This document shows positions 44,440-55,766 of a stretch of DNA of 64,000 bases, in pieces. The notes under the pieces were generated by a model, which was not told the origin of the DNA, searched no databases, and saw only the letters and a program-made list of their open reading frames with translations. Source of the stretch: Turbatrix aceti (taxonomy: Eukaryota; Nematoda; Chromadorea; Rhabditida; Panagrolaimidae); contig OZ017767.1 in the NCBI GenBank assembly GCA_963969345.1, positions 10,236,471 through 10,300,470 on the forward strand, written 5' to 3'. The first letter of the stretch is position 1, and every line of letters begins with the position of its first letter. A program made the translations under genes and the position numbers.

Positions 44440-44660
44440 AATACTAACACCTTAAAGAAACATTTTTCCTTATGTCAACCGTGAAATATTTACGTACCTT
44501 ATCTCAACCGTGAAATACGTAATTACCGCGATAGACAACACCAATATACATACAATCCAAACAAGTTCCAACTGAGCCAAAGATGACACTGCGCGTGCCG
44601 TCCTAAATTAAACACACAGCAATAATTGGGTCAGAGCGGTATTCAAATATTATAGCCATG

Positions 44661-44896
44661 CTTTGCGCAGACACGGTGAGAGCGTGTTCCCAACACAAAA
44701 AATTTTTGCGAATGTGTAGGAGTGTTATGTGTTCAGCGACAGTTTTCTAGCATTCTTAGCTCAATACATATAATGGCAAAACGCCAAAAAAAAACAAACT
44801 ATTTGAATGCCAGAAAACTGCCGCTGAACACATAACACTTCTACACATTCGCAAAAATTTTTCGTGTTGGGAACACGCTCCCACCGTGCGCAAATG
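44661..44896. mobile_element. Hairpin MITE between genes B and C
   Basis: Arms of about 95 bp (GAGCGTGTTCCCAACAC... and ...GTGTTGGGAACACGCTC) enclose a short loop. A single arm of the same family lies at 63481-63567 (AAAAATTTTGTAAAAGTGTT). Confidence 0.75.
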
Positions 44897-45550
44897 CTGC
44901 GGACTCCAGGTTCCCAGCGTTAAGGTTCAAATCGACTGCGGCAGGTGTGAACGACGCCCGGGAGGGCACGGTGAAGCGCTCGCATTCTCAAAGGATGCGA
45001 CACTCCGTTTAAGCTGGATATTTATTTCAAACGTATAAGATTGAAAATAGCAACAGCAAAATGGCTTTAATTGCAGTGTCACCTCGATGTACGGAGAGGC
45101 AGCGAAAAAAAAATATAGGGACTAAATTCTCAAAACTCTATTTTTTATTCAGATTTCAGAGATTCAATGGCAGCTAAAAATATATTCCAACTTTGGTCCA
45201 TTTGACCATAGCAATGTCGACAAAAAACCATGTTAGAACTTTTTGGCCACCACATGCAATGACGTGAAGAGCCATAAATTTTGCCACGACGTCCCCCGGT
45301 CATTGTAAAAGTTGATAAACCCTTCGTTATCACCAACCCTTTGTGTCAATTAGCGTTGCTTTTGCTCTTGACTTGTGACAAAGTGATATCATTTCAGTGT
45401 TCTAGGTTATTTTTTTGCCGTGTGTACTCAGGGAGGTAGGATTAAACGCTAATGTTTGTTGGCTGATGCATCGATGACCTGGTGTAGCGCAGATAGTACG
45501 TCCGTTATTGATCCATGAAAAACAGTTAAAATTTTTCCACGTCATATCAC
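44897..45550. other. B-C spacer
   Basis: GGTTCAAATC at about 44933 resembles a pol III B box but no tRNA fold follows. A 63-codon minus-strand open frame (45336-45145) with four Cys and two His has no partner exon. From 45320 the sequence parallels the upstream region of gene B. Confidence 0.4.
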
Positions 45551-45559
45551 CAAATGCTA

Positions 45560-45567
45560 TATAAATA
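45560..45567 (+). promoter_or_regulatory. TATA box of receptor-like gene C
   Basis: TATAAATA followed by TGCGAAAAGCAAAGTT, closely like gene B (ACTTTACTTTTTAC region on the other strand). GTGTAGCGCAGATAGTACGTCC lies about 80 bp upstream, matching GTGTAGCGTACATAATACG of B. Confidence 0.6.
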
Positions 45568-45639
45568 TGCGAAAAGCAAAGTTAAACTTGCGTCAAAGCT
45601 TTGCGGTCGACGATAGATTTCGCTGCCAAGACACGTAAC

Positions 45640-46995
45640 ATGGATTCTTCGGCCTCCATTGCAGAAAATGGACAAGCTGGAAGATTTCTAAAAACTCCTG
45701 ATGCGTCAGAAGAACGCTTCCACCAGGTAAAGAGGATGATCTGGGGTCCTTTTCTGTTCATAGCTTATCTCACCGGTCAACTCATCCCCGTAGACACTAA
45801 AAATTCTTCTCGATGTAAAATTTTTCTACATCTTATTCCGAATGTTGTACCCACTCTGATATTGCTAGCCAGGGCTATTTACACGTTTATCCTAATGATG
45901 GGTTCAACCACGCTATCAATTAATTGGACGTACTCCACTGTCCTGTTCTTCATGGCACTCCACGGATTTTCATCGTCTGCAATTTTGACGGGATTTAAGT
46001 TTAAAAACTATATCCAGAGGACCACTCAGCTGTTAATCACGGCTACGCGCAATGAGGTATGTTATCATTTTTAGGTCATCAATAAAAAAAATTTTAGTTA
46101 ACAATACCGACATCATACCTTGCTCCTCGATGGTTGATATCGTACATCTCATGGACCGTTATGATAGCCGGGCCTGCTGTTTATTGCGTGGATAACTACG
46201 TGTTGTATGACGAATATGTAATCAATCCGGAAAATAGTGGATACACAAGTGATATTCAGAGTTTTCGCAAATCAATGTTTCAACATCGTTTCTTGTTGCC
46301 TTTGGATACGATTATAATTATGTGGGGAGCGCTCATCTCAACGTCTACAATGTTCATGTACGCAAGTGCAAATACGGCTATGGTAACTGAATATGGGGTA
46401 TTCAACAAGAAATTGAGAGAGTTTATCGATAACAAACAAATTCTGGTAAGTTGTCGGATGACAGAATTATTCTGGCTTTTTACTAACTGAATGTTTTCAG
46501 AAGTATGAAGTAGCAAAGGAAATCGAAAATCAGACAATAGACTTTCTGGAACTAGCAAATCACATCACTCACAGTAGCGCTGGGTTATTGTCCGTTACAT
46601 TCATGATGTCAGTCTTCATGCAACTCTGCTCGCAGTTTGCTCTCAAAGAATTCACTGCTTACCTCAAATTTGGATTTGCAACATTCATAGTTTGGGCTAT
46701 GTTATCGATATTCATGCTTATCCTATCCGTACTACGACCGGCCATGCTGTACAAAATGTCACGGGATACGCTAGACATGCTTTACCTGGATCATGAAATT
46801 TGGAGAGAATGTCCCGATGAAAGGATCCGTGAAATCATGCGTGATACGATAGATCGCATCGAGAAAATCGACTACGCCAACAAAACAATGACCAGTGCAA
46901 AAAGTGCAAGTACATTATTCAACATAATATTGGTTATCATTCCATTTTTTGTTATCATTCTGTCAGCCTACAAGTCCGATCCAGAGCATTTATAA
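45640..46995 (+). CDS. Multi-pass membrane receptor-like protein C
   Basis: Exons 45640-46056, 46098-46445 and 46501-46995 (417, 348 and 495 nt; 419 residues), the same structure as gene B. It is the closest relative of B; even the second intron is nearly identical (GTAAGTTGTCGGATGACAG), so the duplication is recent. Substitutions concentrate in the N-terminal tail and the loop after the fourth span (EYVINPENSGYTSD). The 4th-span Cys and the YCVDNY motif are conserved. AATAAA at 47023. All features read as an intact gene. Confidence 0.83.
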
Positions 46996-47616
46996 ATTAA
47001 TTTGGTTGTTCGAAATACCTCAAATAAATATTTATTTCATTGACAAATTGTATTCGTGTGAGGCACGTGATTAATCTCGCTTGTCACAGCTACGTAAAAA
47101 ACGTAAAATCATGCGGTTTCAAAGCACTACTTACATGATACCAGAAACTTTATCACCGAAACTATCATAGAATTAGAAAAAAATACCGGGTTCCCGAGTC
47201 AAAACAGATCCTAAAAAAAATCCGAATTTTACAAATCGTATGCATTTATCACAAAAACATTTTTAATGCAAAACATTATTACGTCGTGATTCAAATACCC
47301 AAATCGGAAACCGCAAGAATCACAAACTTATTCTTGTACCCGACAATACTGCCCCCTCTGCTACATTTTCCTTTATCACTGATTTTATTTCTATTGTATT
47401 TTTGACATCAATTTTCTTTAAAATACGAATCCGTCACAACCCCATGTGTTTATTGTGCTCAATGATACTTATTTGCTTAATGTACTGCAGACGTGAGTGC
47501 GCTTGAACATTACAGGGTATCACCGCCATATCGTTGAGGGTTTGATGTCTAGTGTAGAGTACGTCCGTCTTGGAATAATCAAAGAGGGTAGTACGTCACA
47601 ACACTCATTGCGGTTC
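46996..47616. other. C-D spacer
   Basis: 3' flank of gene C, then upstream DNA of gene D with CGTCACAACCCCATGTGTTT (about 47431), a block repeated at about 49346 and, diverged, at 49674. No exon seen. Confidence 0.5.
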
Positions 47617-47624
47617 TATAAATA
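47617..47624 (+). promoter_or_regulatory. TATA box of receptor-like gene D
   Basis: TATAAATA followed by TGTGATAAGC. A leader intron probably follows: the acceptor GTTTCAG (about 47742) with ACGCCG is also present before gene E, and the ATG comes after it. Confidence 0.55.
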
Positions 47625-47766
47625 TGTGATAAGCGGAGTTCAATTCGCATCAGTCAACGATCGTCTAGGTGGTCATTGTCTTGACCAAGCGCCTTTTTTC
47701 AATTATAAATACTGTGTCGTTTTTTAAACAAAAAGTTTCAGACGCCGAGCTAAGCCATCAGAAAGA

Positions 47767-49180
47767 ATGTCGTCAGAAAATCATGTTACTGTTTTCCGTC
47801 GACCATTGAGTGACATACATTCACCATACGTTGTAGAAAACGGGCAGAGAGAGGAAATCCCTCATCCTCGTGAACACGTCGTATCGGAAGAACGCTTCCA
47901 GGAGGTGAAAAAGATGATCGGGGGCCCGTATCTGACCCTTGCCTACCTCACCGGTCAACTGATACCCGTAGACGTTACCCAAGTCAACAAATTTCAAAAA
48001 ATGTTACACTTCATACCAGCCATAATATCCGGTCTGATCCTGGTTGCAAGGGCTATCTACATGTTTATCCTGATGATGAATGCCACATCGCTGTCAATTA
48101 ACTGGACGTATACCACTATTCTATTTTTCATGGCACTTCACGGATTTGTATCGTCACTGATTTTGATGAAGTATAAATTTGAAAACTTCATAAACAAAAC
48201 CACACAGTTGCTTATCACGGCTACGCGTAATGAGGTTTGATACATATTTTTTGAGGTAATCTATTAAAAAAAGAACTTTCAGATAACACTCCCGACTTCA
48301 TATTTCGTTTTTCGATGGATTAGATCGTACATTATGTGCGGCATCCTGATAGCTGGATCTGTTGTTTACTGCGTCGATGACTACATGCTATACGATAAAT
48401 ATGTCGTTGATCTCGACAACATAGGATCCACAAATGATATACAGAATTTTCGCAAGTCAATGTTTCAAAATCGAACCCTGTTGCCCCTAGATACGGTAAT
48501 CATAATGTGGGGGACCTTCATCTCGGTAGCTGCGTTGTCCATGTACGCTTGTGCAAACACGGCTATGGTAACTGAATACGGTGCTTTTAATATGAAATTA
48601 AGAAAACTCATTGAGAACGGAGAAATTTTGGTATGTCCAAATATATAAATCATTTTGGTTCGTCACAGTACTAAAATCTTTCCAGAAATACGAAGTCGCC
48701 AAAGAAATCGAAAACCAGACAATAGACTTTCTAAAACTTGCCAACGACGTCACAAACGGCAGTGCCGGTCTCATTTCTGTCACCTTCATGATGTCGCTCT
48801 TTATGCAGATCTGCTCCCAGTTCGCCCTCAAAGCTTTTTCTGACTACCTCGACTTTGGATTTATAACATTCATAGTATGGACCGTAGTATCAATCAGCAT
48901 GCTTATCACATCCGTACTGCGGCCCGCTTTGCTTTATAATATGTCGAGAGATACGCTAGACATGCTCTACCTTGATCATGGAATTTGGAGAGAATGTCCT
49001 GATGAAAGGATCCGAGACATCATGCGTGATACGCTTGATCGCATAGAGAAAGTTGATTACACCTACCAGACAGTAACGAGCGCGAGGAGTGCAAGTGGAT
49101 TGTTTAACATTATTGTGGTGATTATTCCCTTCTTTGTTATTATTTTGTCGGCTTACAAGTCGGTTCCAGTAAATATGTAA
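47767..49180 (+). CDS. Multi-pass membrane receptor-like protein D
   Basis: Exons 47767-48234, 48283-48630 and 48686-49180 (436 residues). Exons 2 and 3 again are 348 and 495 nt. The N-terminal tail is longer than in B and C (MSSENHVTVFRRPLSDI). The first span differs (GGPYLTLAYLTGQLIPVDVTQ) and is shared with gene E, so D and E form a subgroup. The first donor is GAG|GTTTGA, weak. Conserved RPALLYNMSRDTLDMLYLD in exon 3. AATAAA at 49204 is the likely poly(A) signal. Confidence 0.82.
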
Positions 49181-49852
49181 TTTAGTAATTTAATTTAATT
49201 ATAAATAAAGATGTTTATGGACTCATTGGGTATAAATCGCGTTTATCATTGGCTTTGGCAACTAAAAATGTCGCCTAGTACTTTTTTGAAATTTTTTGAT
49301 TTCAGACACTGATGTTCAATAAAATATTATATTGAACAACACTGTCACAACCCCGTGTGTTTAGTGTGCACACACAAAGCAACATCTGCCTCGTTGCGGA
49401 GGAAGAGAGTGCAACACTAACGTGCAAATAATGCTTGCCGGACTGACTCATTTGGTTCAGAAAGATCAGTTCGCTCGCAAAAAAATGACTACAACTGTGA
49501 CCATCGACTCGATGTCGATGACACAACGTGTACAACAAAGGGTGCTCAAAATGAGCTATGACAAAAAAACAATGCTCTCGTACGTTCAATAGATACAAAA
49601 TTGCAAAACATTTTTTACCATTGTTTGGTATTTATTCTTTACAATCCTATTTTCTTTAAAAAACAAATCTGTCACAACTCACTGTGCTGTTTGTGCCGAT
49701 AAAAAAGAGGAAGGTGTAGTTCGGATTCCGTACGCATCGCCTACGTATCAACGTGCAAATAATCGTCGACTGACTCATCAAGAGTTCGGTGCAGCGTGCG
49801 TCAGTCGTCGATAAATGGAAAAAAATCAAGACTCAGAACATTGTTGATATGC
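49181..49852. other. D-E spacer with an orphan promoter-like duplicate
   Basis: TGTCACAACCCCGTGTGTTTA (from 49346) through AACGTGCAAATAAT (about 49419) and GACTGACTCA repeats the order of blocks at 49674-49785 upstream of gene E, but no gene or TATA box follows the first copy. This looks like the remains of a further duplicated unit. Confidence 0.45.
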
Positions 49853-49860
49853 TATAAATA
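49853..49860 (+). promoter_or_regulatory. TATA box of receptor-like gene E
   Basis: GCTATAAATATGTGAAAAAC, matching the boxes of C and D. The distance to the ATG (about 680 bp) requires a leader intron; the conserved acceptor GTTTCAG|ACGCCG occurs at about 50482. Confidence 0.5.
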
Positions 49861-50538
49861 TGTGAAAAACAAATTTCACGTCGCATCATTGAGCTGTATA
49901 ATAAACACAACGGTAGAGTGTTTACCGGATAATTATATTTAGTTCATAAGTAAAATTAAAATTAATGGTTGTGTTTTTGTTTTTGTTAATAACTGTTTAG
50001 ATATGCGCAGGTATGTGTGATGCCTACAATTCGTGCAGGTGCGCAAAGTTGGAAACGGAAAGTAAAACGGGGATGCACCCGGTTTTAGTTGATAAAGGTT
50101 GCAAAAAAACACTTATTTGGTGCCAAAAGCAATCAACTTCAATTTAACTTCAATTTGGTTTCCAATGCCATAAATTCATCCAAATTTGATTGTTTGTTTT
50201 CAATTTGCAAAATTCTGCCTCGCGGTCAAACAATGTTTATTCCTCCCAGCTGCTCATTGGAATCATGTTTGCAACCTCCAATAATTCCTTATTTTTTGCA
50301 TTAAGCCCCGCAACAAGCTTATCATTGCTTTTTAGCTTTGTTTTGCTGTTCCGATAACAACCCTTGCATCCTATGAACCTCCTGCCCCCTTTTCTTCTTT
50401 TTAAATCAATAGTTGAAGCCCATTGTGTACCTATCATCGACCCATTCACACCCATCGGACAAAAAAATGTCATATGGGAGTTTCAGACGCCGTGTTTCAG
50501 CAGACATCACAACTGCTCTCCTTCCGCCATCCGACAAC

Positions 50539-51916
50539 ATGGATTCTTCGCCAACTCTCGCAGAAAATGGCATCAACCGGGATGCCATATCCTACAGAAG
50601 CCACGAAATCATGGTCCCCAAAGAACGCTTCCAGCAGGTAAAGAAAATGATTTGGGGCCCATTTTTGATCCTTGCCTACCTCACCGGTCAACTGATACCC
50701 GTAGACGTTACCCAAGTCAACACAGTTCAAAAGATGCTACACTTCATACCAGCCATTATATCCGGTCTGATCCTGGTTGCAAGAGCTATCTACATGTTCA
50801 TCCTGATGATGAGTGCCACATCGCTGTCAATCAACTGGACGTATACCAATGTTTTATTTTTCATGGCACTCCACGCATTTGTATCGTCACTGATTTTGAT
50901 GAAGTTTAAATTTATAAACTTCATAAACAAAACCACACAGTTGCTTATCACGGCTACGCGTAATGAGGTTGGAAACTTTTCCGAAAGCGTATGCATGTTG
51001 AAAAACTTTTTTTAGTTCACAATTCCATCTTCATACCGGGCTCCACGATGGATCAGAGCAGCATTCTCGTTTTCAATCATGATTGCAGGATCTGCGGTCT
51101 ATTGCGTGGATAATTACATGTTGTATGACGAATTTGTCGTTAAGCCCGACAGCAAGGGATTCACAAATGATACCGAGGTTTTTCGAAAGTCAATGTTTCA
51201 AAAGCGAGCCTTGCTGCCCCTGGATACGGTAATCATAATGTGGGGGTCGATCATCTCGGCATCTGCACTGCTGATGTACGCAAGTGCAAACACAGCTATG
51301 ATCTCTGAGTATGGAACTTTCAACAGGAAGTTGAGAAAACTTATTGATAATAAACAGATTTTGGTAAGTCAGACAGATACGGTATCTTGACACACACTGT
51401 GTATGTATCATTGTTTTTCAGAAATACGAAGTTGCAAAAGAAGTTGAATACCAGACAATCGACTTCCTTGAACTTGCAAACCACATCACCCACAGTAGTG
51501 CCGACCTCATTTCCGTAACCTTCATGATGGCACTTTTCATGCAGATTTGCTCTCAGTTCGCCTTCAAAGCCTTCTCTGAATATCTCAAATTTGGATTTGC
51601 AACATTCATAGTTTGGACCATAGTATCAGTCGTCATGCTCGTCTTATCCGTACTCCGACCAGCCACATTGTACACCATGTCGAGGGATACGATTGACATG
51701 CTCTACCTGGATCATGGAATTTGGAGGGAGTGCTACGATGAACGGATCCGAGAGATAGTGCGTGATACGATAGATCGTATTGAAAAGATTGATTATGCCA
51801 ACAAAACGCTAACGAGTGCAAAGAGTGCGAGTGGACTGTTTAACATAATTATGATCATTATTCCCTTCTTTGTAATTATTTTATCGGCTTACAAGTCGGC
51901 TCCGGTGAATTTGTAA
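50539..51916 (+). CDS. Multi-pass membrane receptor-like protein E
   Basis: Exons 50539-50967, 51016-51363 and 51422-51916 (429, 348 and 495 nt; 423 residues). An earlier in-frame ATG (50467) lies before the GTTTCAG acceptor conserved with gene D, so I place the start at 50539 (MDSSPTLAENG), which also aligns with B and C. Spans and motifs are as in D (LIPVDVTQVN, RPATLYTMSRD, WRECYDERI). Donor GAG|GTTGGA is weak. AATAAA at 51943. It is the last intact member of the array. Confidence 0.82.
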
Positions 51917-51948
51917 ATTATTTGGGTTGATTATTTTCAACGAATAAA

Positions 51949-52308
51949 TAATTTATTCAAGTCAGTGTTAGCGGGTGTTCGAACAAAGTATCGTAACCGA
52001 TCGAGTACTCGAACTGAAATAATTTAGTACTTTCAGTTCGGTAAATGTTCGGTTACGGTACCCGGTTTCTTGTACCCAAATTATTCGGTTCCGGTTCTCA
52101 GCTCGGATAGTAAAAGTTTAGCTTGAAAAAATAACAAAAAAAGGAGTATAAAAAACTGCTATAATTTGCATTTGTATTCAAAAAATGACTGTTTTTCAAC
52201 GATTGATTGACGGCACACATTTTCTGCGTCGTGACTGACTGACTGACCCCAGGATTGATTTTTCCGTTTCCCGACTGACGACTGTGCGCACGCACGCAAA
52301 CCTGACTC
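51949..52308. other. Spacer with self-complementary GGTTCGG repeat
   Basis: 51970-52105 alternates GAACTGAA, TTCAGTTCGG, GGTTACGGTACCCGG and GGTTCCGGTTC, related to 35940-36000 and 61440-61505. The remainder is the short upstream region of the next gene, with CTGACTGACTGACC at 52234. Confidence 0.5.
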
Positions 52309-52632
52309 ATGGCGCCGGGCAAATCTACCCTCGTATCTAAGACGGCCGGTGGTGATGTTATAATGACGCCAAAGACCCCGCAGGACTGGGTTCTGTACAT
52401 CCTCATCCAATACTACCTCCTTCTCGTCTGGATCTACAACAAGATTCGTCGCGCTGCCGGATTCAAAAACGAAGACGACGAACTCGAAGACTTCCTAAAC
52501 ACGCCAGCGTCGACGTTTGAATCTGCTGCACCCGCCGATCCCCATTACGATACGTTCTACGCCATCGACGACAAGGTCTTCGTGAAGAGCGCGCTGCAAA
52601 AGCAAAAGTCCCTGAGCAAGAAACCCACCTGA
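52309..52632 (+). CDS. Small single-span membrane protein, unknown
   Basis: Single exon, 107 residues. A polar Thr/Lys-rich start (MAPGKSTLVSKTAGGDVIM) leads to one hydrophobic segment at residues 28-45 (VLYILIQYYLLLVWIY), then KIRRAAGFK and an acidic stretch (NEDDELEDF). No signal cleavage site. The balanced base composition, ATG context and an AATAAA about 25 bp after the stop (52661) support a real gene. I do not recognise it. Its 3' end faces that of ORC1, about 160 bp away. Confidence 0.65.
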   Translation: MAPGKSTLVSKTAGGDVIMTPKTPQDWVLYILIQYYLLLVWIYNKIRRAAGFKNEDDELEDFLNTPASTFESAAPADPHYDTFYAIDDKVFVKSALQKQKSLSKKPT

Positions 52633-52794
52633 TCTGATGTCGTGTGTAGTCGTTGTCGTGAATAAACAAAAAAAAGTTAAACCTTCATGGATGTTGACAA
52701 AAAGTTAGGCGGACAAATATGAACAAAATAACAACAAAAAAATTGATGGTTATAAGGAAAAAAAGGAAATCAACGATTAAGTGTGCAAAAAAAA

Positions 52795-55766
52795 TTATCG
52801 GCGTGACGAAGATGCCGCTTGTTTTAGGAGTTGTTCAACTTCATCGATGGGAATGTTGAAGGATATTTTACGCAAAGCGCATGCGTTGTGGTCTTTTGTG
52901 ATGAGCCAACCCGACCTTAAACAAATATTTTTTTACAAACAGTGTAAAAATAAAAAAAATATGTCGTTTTTATATTACAAAAAAAAAGTTGAAACTAAAT
53001 TTTTACATTCGATGGCAAAAAAAACAATTTTTTTGTAAAAAAAGTAACTTTTCTTGGCACAAATAAATTGTTACTTCGAAAAAAAAATTTTTTTTAATGA
53101 AAAAAATGACCGTAAAAAGTAATTTTAAGACAAAAAAAATAGTTACTTCAGAATATTTTTAGACATCAAAAAAATGTACAACTTTTGTGCTAAAAAAGCT
53201 TTTTCAGATATTTAGTGACAAAAAAATTAAATCGATTGTAAAAAAGTAAAATTTTTTAACATAAATAATGCTAAAAATTTCCAAAAAATTTTTTTTTTTA
53301 ATTTTAAAAAATCACGATTAAAAACTCGAGCTTCAAAAAAATGTCAACAAATCCAAAATAAAAAACTCACGATTCAAGAGTAGAGACAAATTGATAGGCT
53401 TTGAGCATGTCAACCGGTTGGTAGCCCCTAGCCAGACATTCGGTACGGTATCGATCGTAAACAGCGTGATAGAGGACCTCGTCGAAGCCAGTTGCCCGGA
53501 ATTCAGACAAAATGACGCGTAAGACAACTTCGGTGTGTCCGCGGAGTTGTTGGGCGTAAATGAGGCGGGTATCGACGTTGGCTTCTTTGATCGCGGCTTG
53601 CGTCTGAAAATTTTTTCCATTTCACAAATAAAATCGTAATCCTCCAATGAACTCACATGTGTCATGTCGAGTTCGGTATCATTTTTGTCGACTGCAATCT
53701 CGACAGCGCGTCTCATGATTTCGAGAGCGCGTCGAAGGTCACCGGATACTGTAGCCACCTTTCGACTGATGAGTCCGAGTGTCGATTCCTTGCCAAAGCC
53801 AGGCAGGTTGCCGATGCGGTGCTTGATGATATCGATGAGTTCCTGGTGATTGTACGGCGCGAAGATAAGTCGATCGAATCCGACGCGGGAAGCAACCCTC
53901 GTCTTGAGCGTACGTTCCGGCAAATCCAGCGTGTTCGCGATCGCAATTACGATCAACTTTGCCTCATCCGTGGAACACCAGTTAAAAATATCAAATACCA
54001 CATCCTGCCGCGAATTCAGCAACATATCCAGTTCATCGATGACCAGGATAACAAATGGACGCTTCGAATTTGTTGTTGTAAAAATGTCTTCCAACTTCGT
54101 GCGAGCAGTCTTCAGCGCTGGCAGACGCTTGCCGGGATGAATGGCATGCAGCATGTGTGGAAAAATGTCCTGGGGCTTGGAGAGCTCCAGCGCGTTGATA
54201 TAAACGTAGGTAAAGCCGAGTTTAGATTTTTTGAGCTTGTCAATCACCTGAAAATTCAAAAAACATCTTTTCAAACAAAATTCAGGTATAAAAACTAACT
54301 TTTGTCACACACGCTGTCTTGCCGGTTCCTGGAACACCGGAGATGTAGAGAGACCGGCTAAGGGACGTCGCGTTTTTCTTGAATGCGGTCTTGATGAATT
54401 TTTCAATCTTCTGGCAGTGCTCCTCGCGGTTCCAGAGTTGGTCGGGGACGGAAGAGGTATGGAGAGCGTTGTATGCCGCCATCAAAGGGTTTTTGCTTCG
54501 CTGGAAGGTTGAAAATGGTCAAAAATAAAGCAAAATAGCGAAAAAAGAACCGTAAACAAGTAACAAAATTTTTTGGAAAAATTTACGATCAAATGTTGGA
54601 ACGTAATAAAACTGGCGAGATTTTACCGTAAAAAAGTAACATTTCTTGAAACGAAGAAAACGACTTACTCCGAAAGATAATTTTTTTATTACTCGAGTAA
54701 CATTTTTTTGCAAAAAAATATTACTTTTACGTTTCAATTACGATTAATTTTCAGTAGATAACAAGAATACGACAATTTTACAGTAACAAAGTAATTTTTC
54801 TTAATACGAAAAATGTTTTTCATCCTTTTTTTTAACGTAAATTGTAATCTATCGTAAAAAAACAACTCACTTTTTCACGTTCAAGTGCATTCCGTCGACT
54901 CTGCTTCCGCATGGCTTCGATATCGGCATCAGAATAGGCCAGAAGAGCCACCAGATGACAATCACCGACATCGGAGAGATCGGCTGGTTCTTCGTCGACA
55001 GAAACCCGGCGACGAGGTGCGAAGAGACTGGCATCTCTTTCATCGTCGTCGGAAGATGCGGAATCGTCGCCGTCATCGGTGGAAGGTGCCGGAGAAGTGC
55101 TGGAAGACACACAGCACTTTTTGTTGGTCTCTTGGAGTTTGAATTCGTCTTCGTGATCCGAGTCTTCTGGAGAAGAAAGGTCCATGCCGAAGAAAGTTCC
55201 GGTATTGGCAACAACGGATTTTCGTGGGGATTTTCTGGTATTCAGAGTGGATTCGTGGTTTTTGGGGGGTTTGGGCAGTTGATCGCACTTTTTCGGGTCG
55301 TCCCCGTTTCCGAACCGGCGCAGCTGGGATTTCGGAATTCTCGTCACGATCGCCGAGATTCTCGGTCTGTCCATTGTCGGCAAAAAGACTCCTGCGAATC
55401 CTCAGTACAATTTTCTTCCTTTTGCCCTCCCGGAACATGTTTTCCTTGTCTGAATCCGAGCCATTTGTGGCTCCTTTGCTCGGTGACGCGAACGACAGCT
55501 AAAAAAACAAAGAAAAATCTTCAGGTGGAAATTTCGGTGTCATAAAACCCACATTTTGCAATTTCTTGGAAAGTGGCGTGTATTCTCCCTTACGATTGGA
55601 CGACGACAAAGCCGTGGGTTTGGTTGGAGTGACAGGCTTAGTTACTCGCTTTTTCGTAGGAGTAGCCGCAACATTGTGATCCTATAAACAAATAACAACG
55701 TTTTTCAGGTAGCAAAAATAGGTTATTTCCTACCTTTATCGACCGACTGCGTAAAACTGGCACCAT
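52795..55766 (-). CDS. orc-1: ORC1, origin recognition complex subunit 1
   Basis: Seven exons: 55766-55734, 55681-55553, 55498-54871, 54500-54300, 54247-53657, 53603-53371 and 52915-52795 (about 644 residues). A basic, Ser-rich N-terminus includes an AT-hook-like KRGRPEK. Walker A is SGVPGTGKTACV, Walker B VILVIDELD, followed by IANTLDLPER and ASRVGFDRLIFAPY (sensor region), typical of ORC1 rather than CDC6. A winged helix ends LRKISFNIPIDEV. ORC1 is the ATPase that loads MCM at origins. No BAH domain precedes it, as in C. elegans. Exon 3 changes frame between about 55300 and 55210 (one extra base), next to G6 and T5 runs; no GT-AG intron restores it, so an assembly error or a real frameshift is likely. 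The AAG acceptor of the last exon is unusual. Confidence 0.85.

Noticed and set aside
44925..44945. Possible tRNA B box (GGTTCAAATC)
   Set aside because: No A box at proper distance and no cloverleaf could be drawn.
45145..45336. 63-codon minus-strand frame with Cys/His residues
   Set aside because: No zinc-finger spacing, no splice partners, within a repeat-bearing spacer.
50467..50538. Upstream ATG of receptor gene E
   Set aside because: It precedes the leader-intron acceptor GTTTCAG|ACGCCG conserved with gene D, and paralogues start at MDS.
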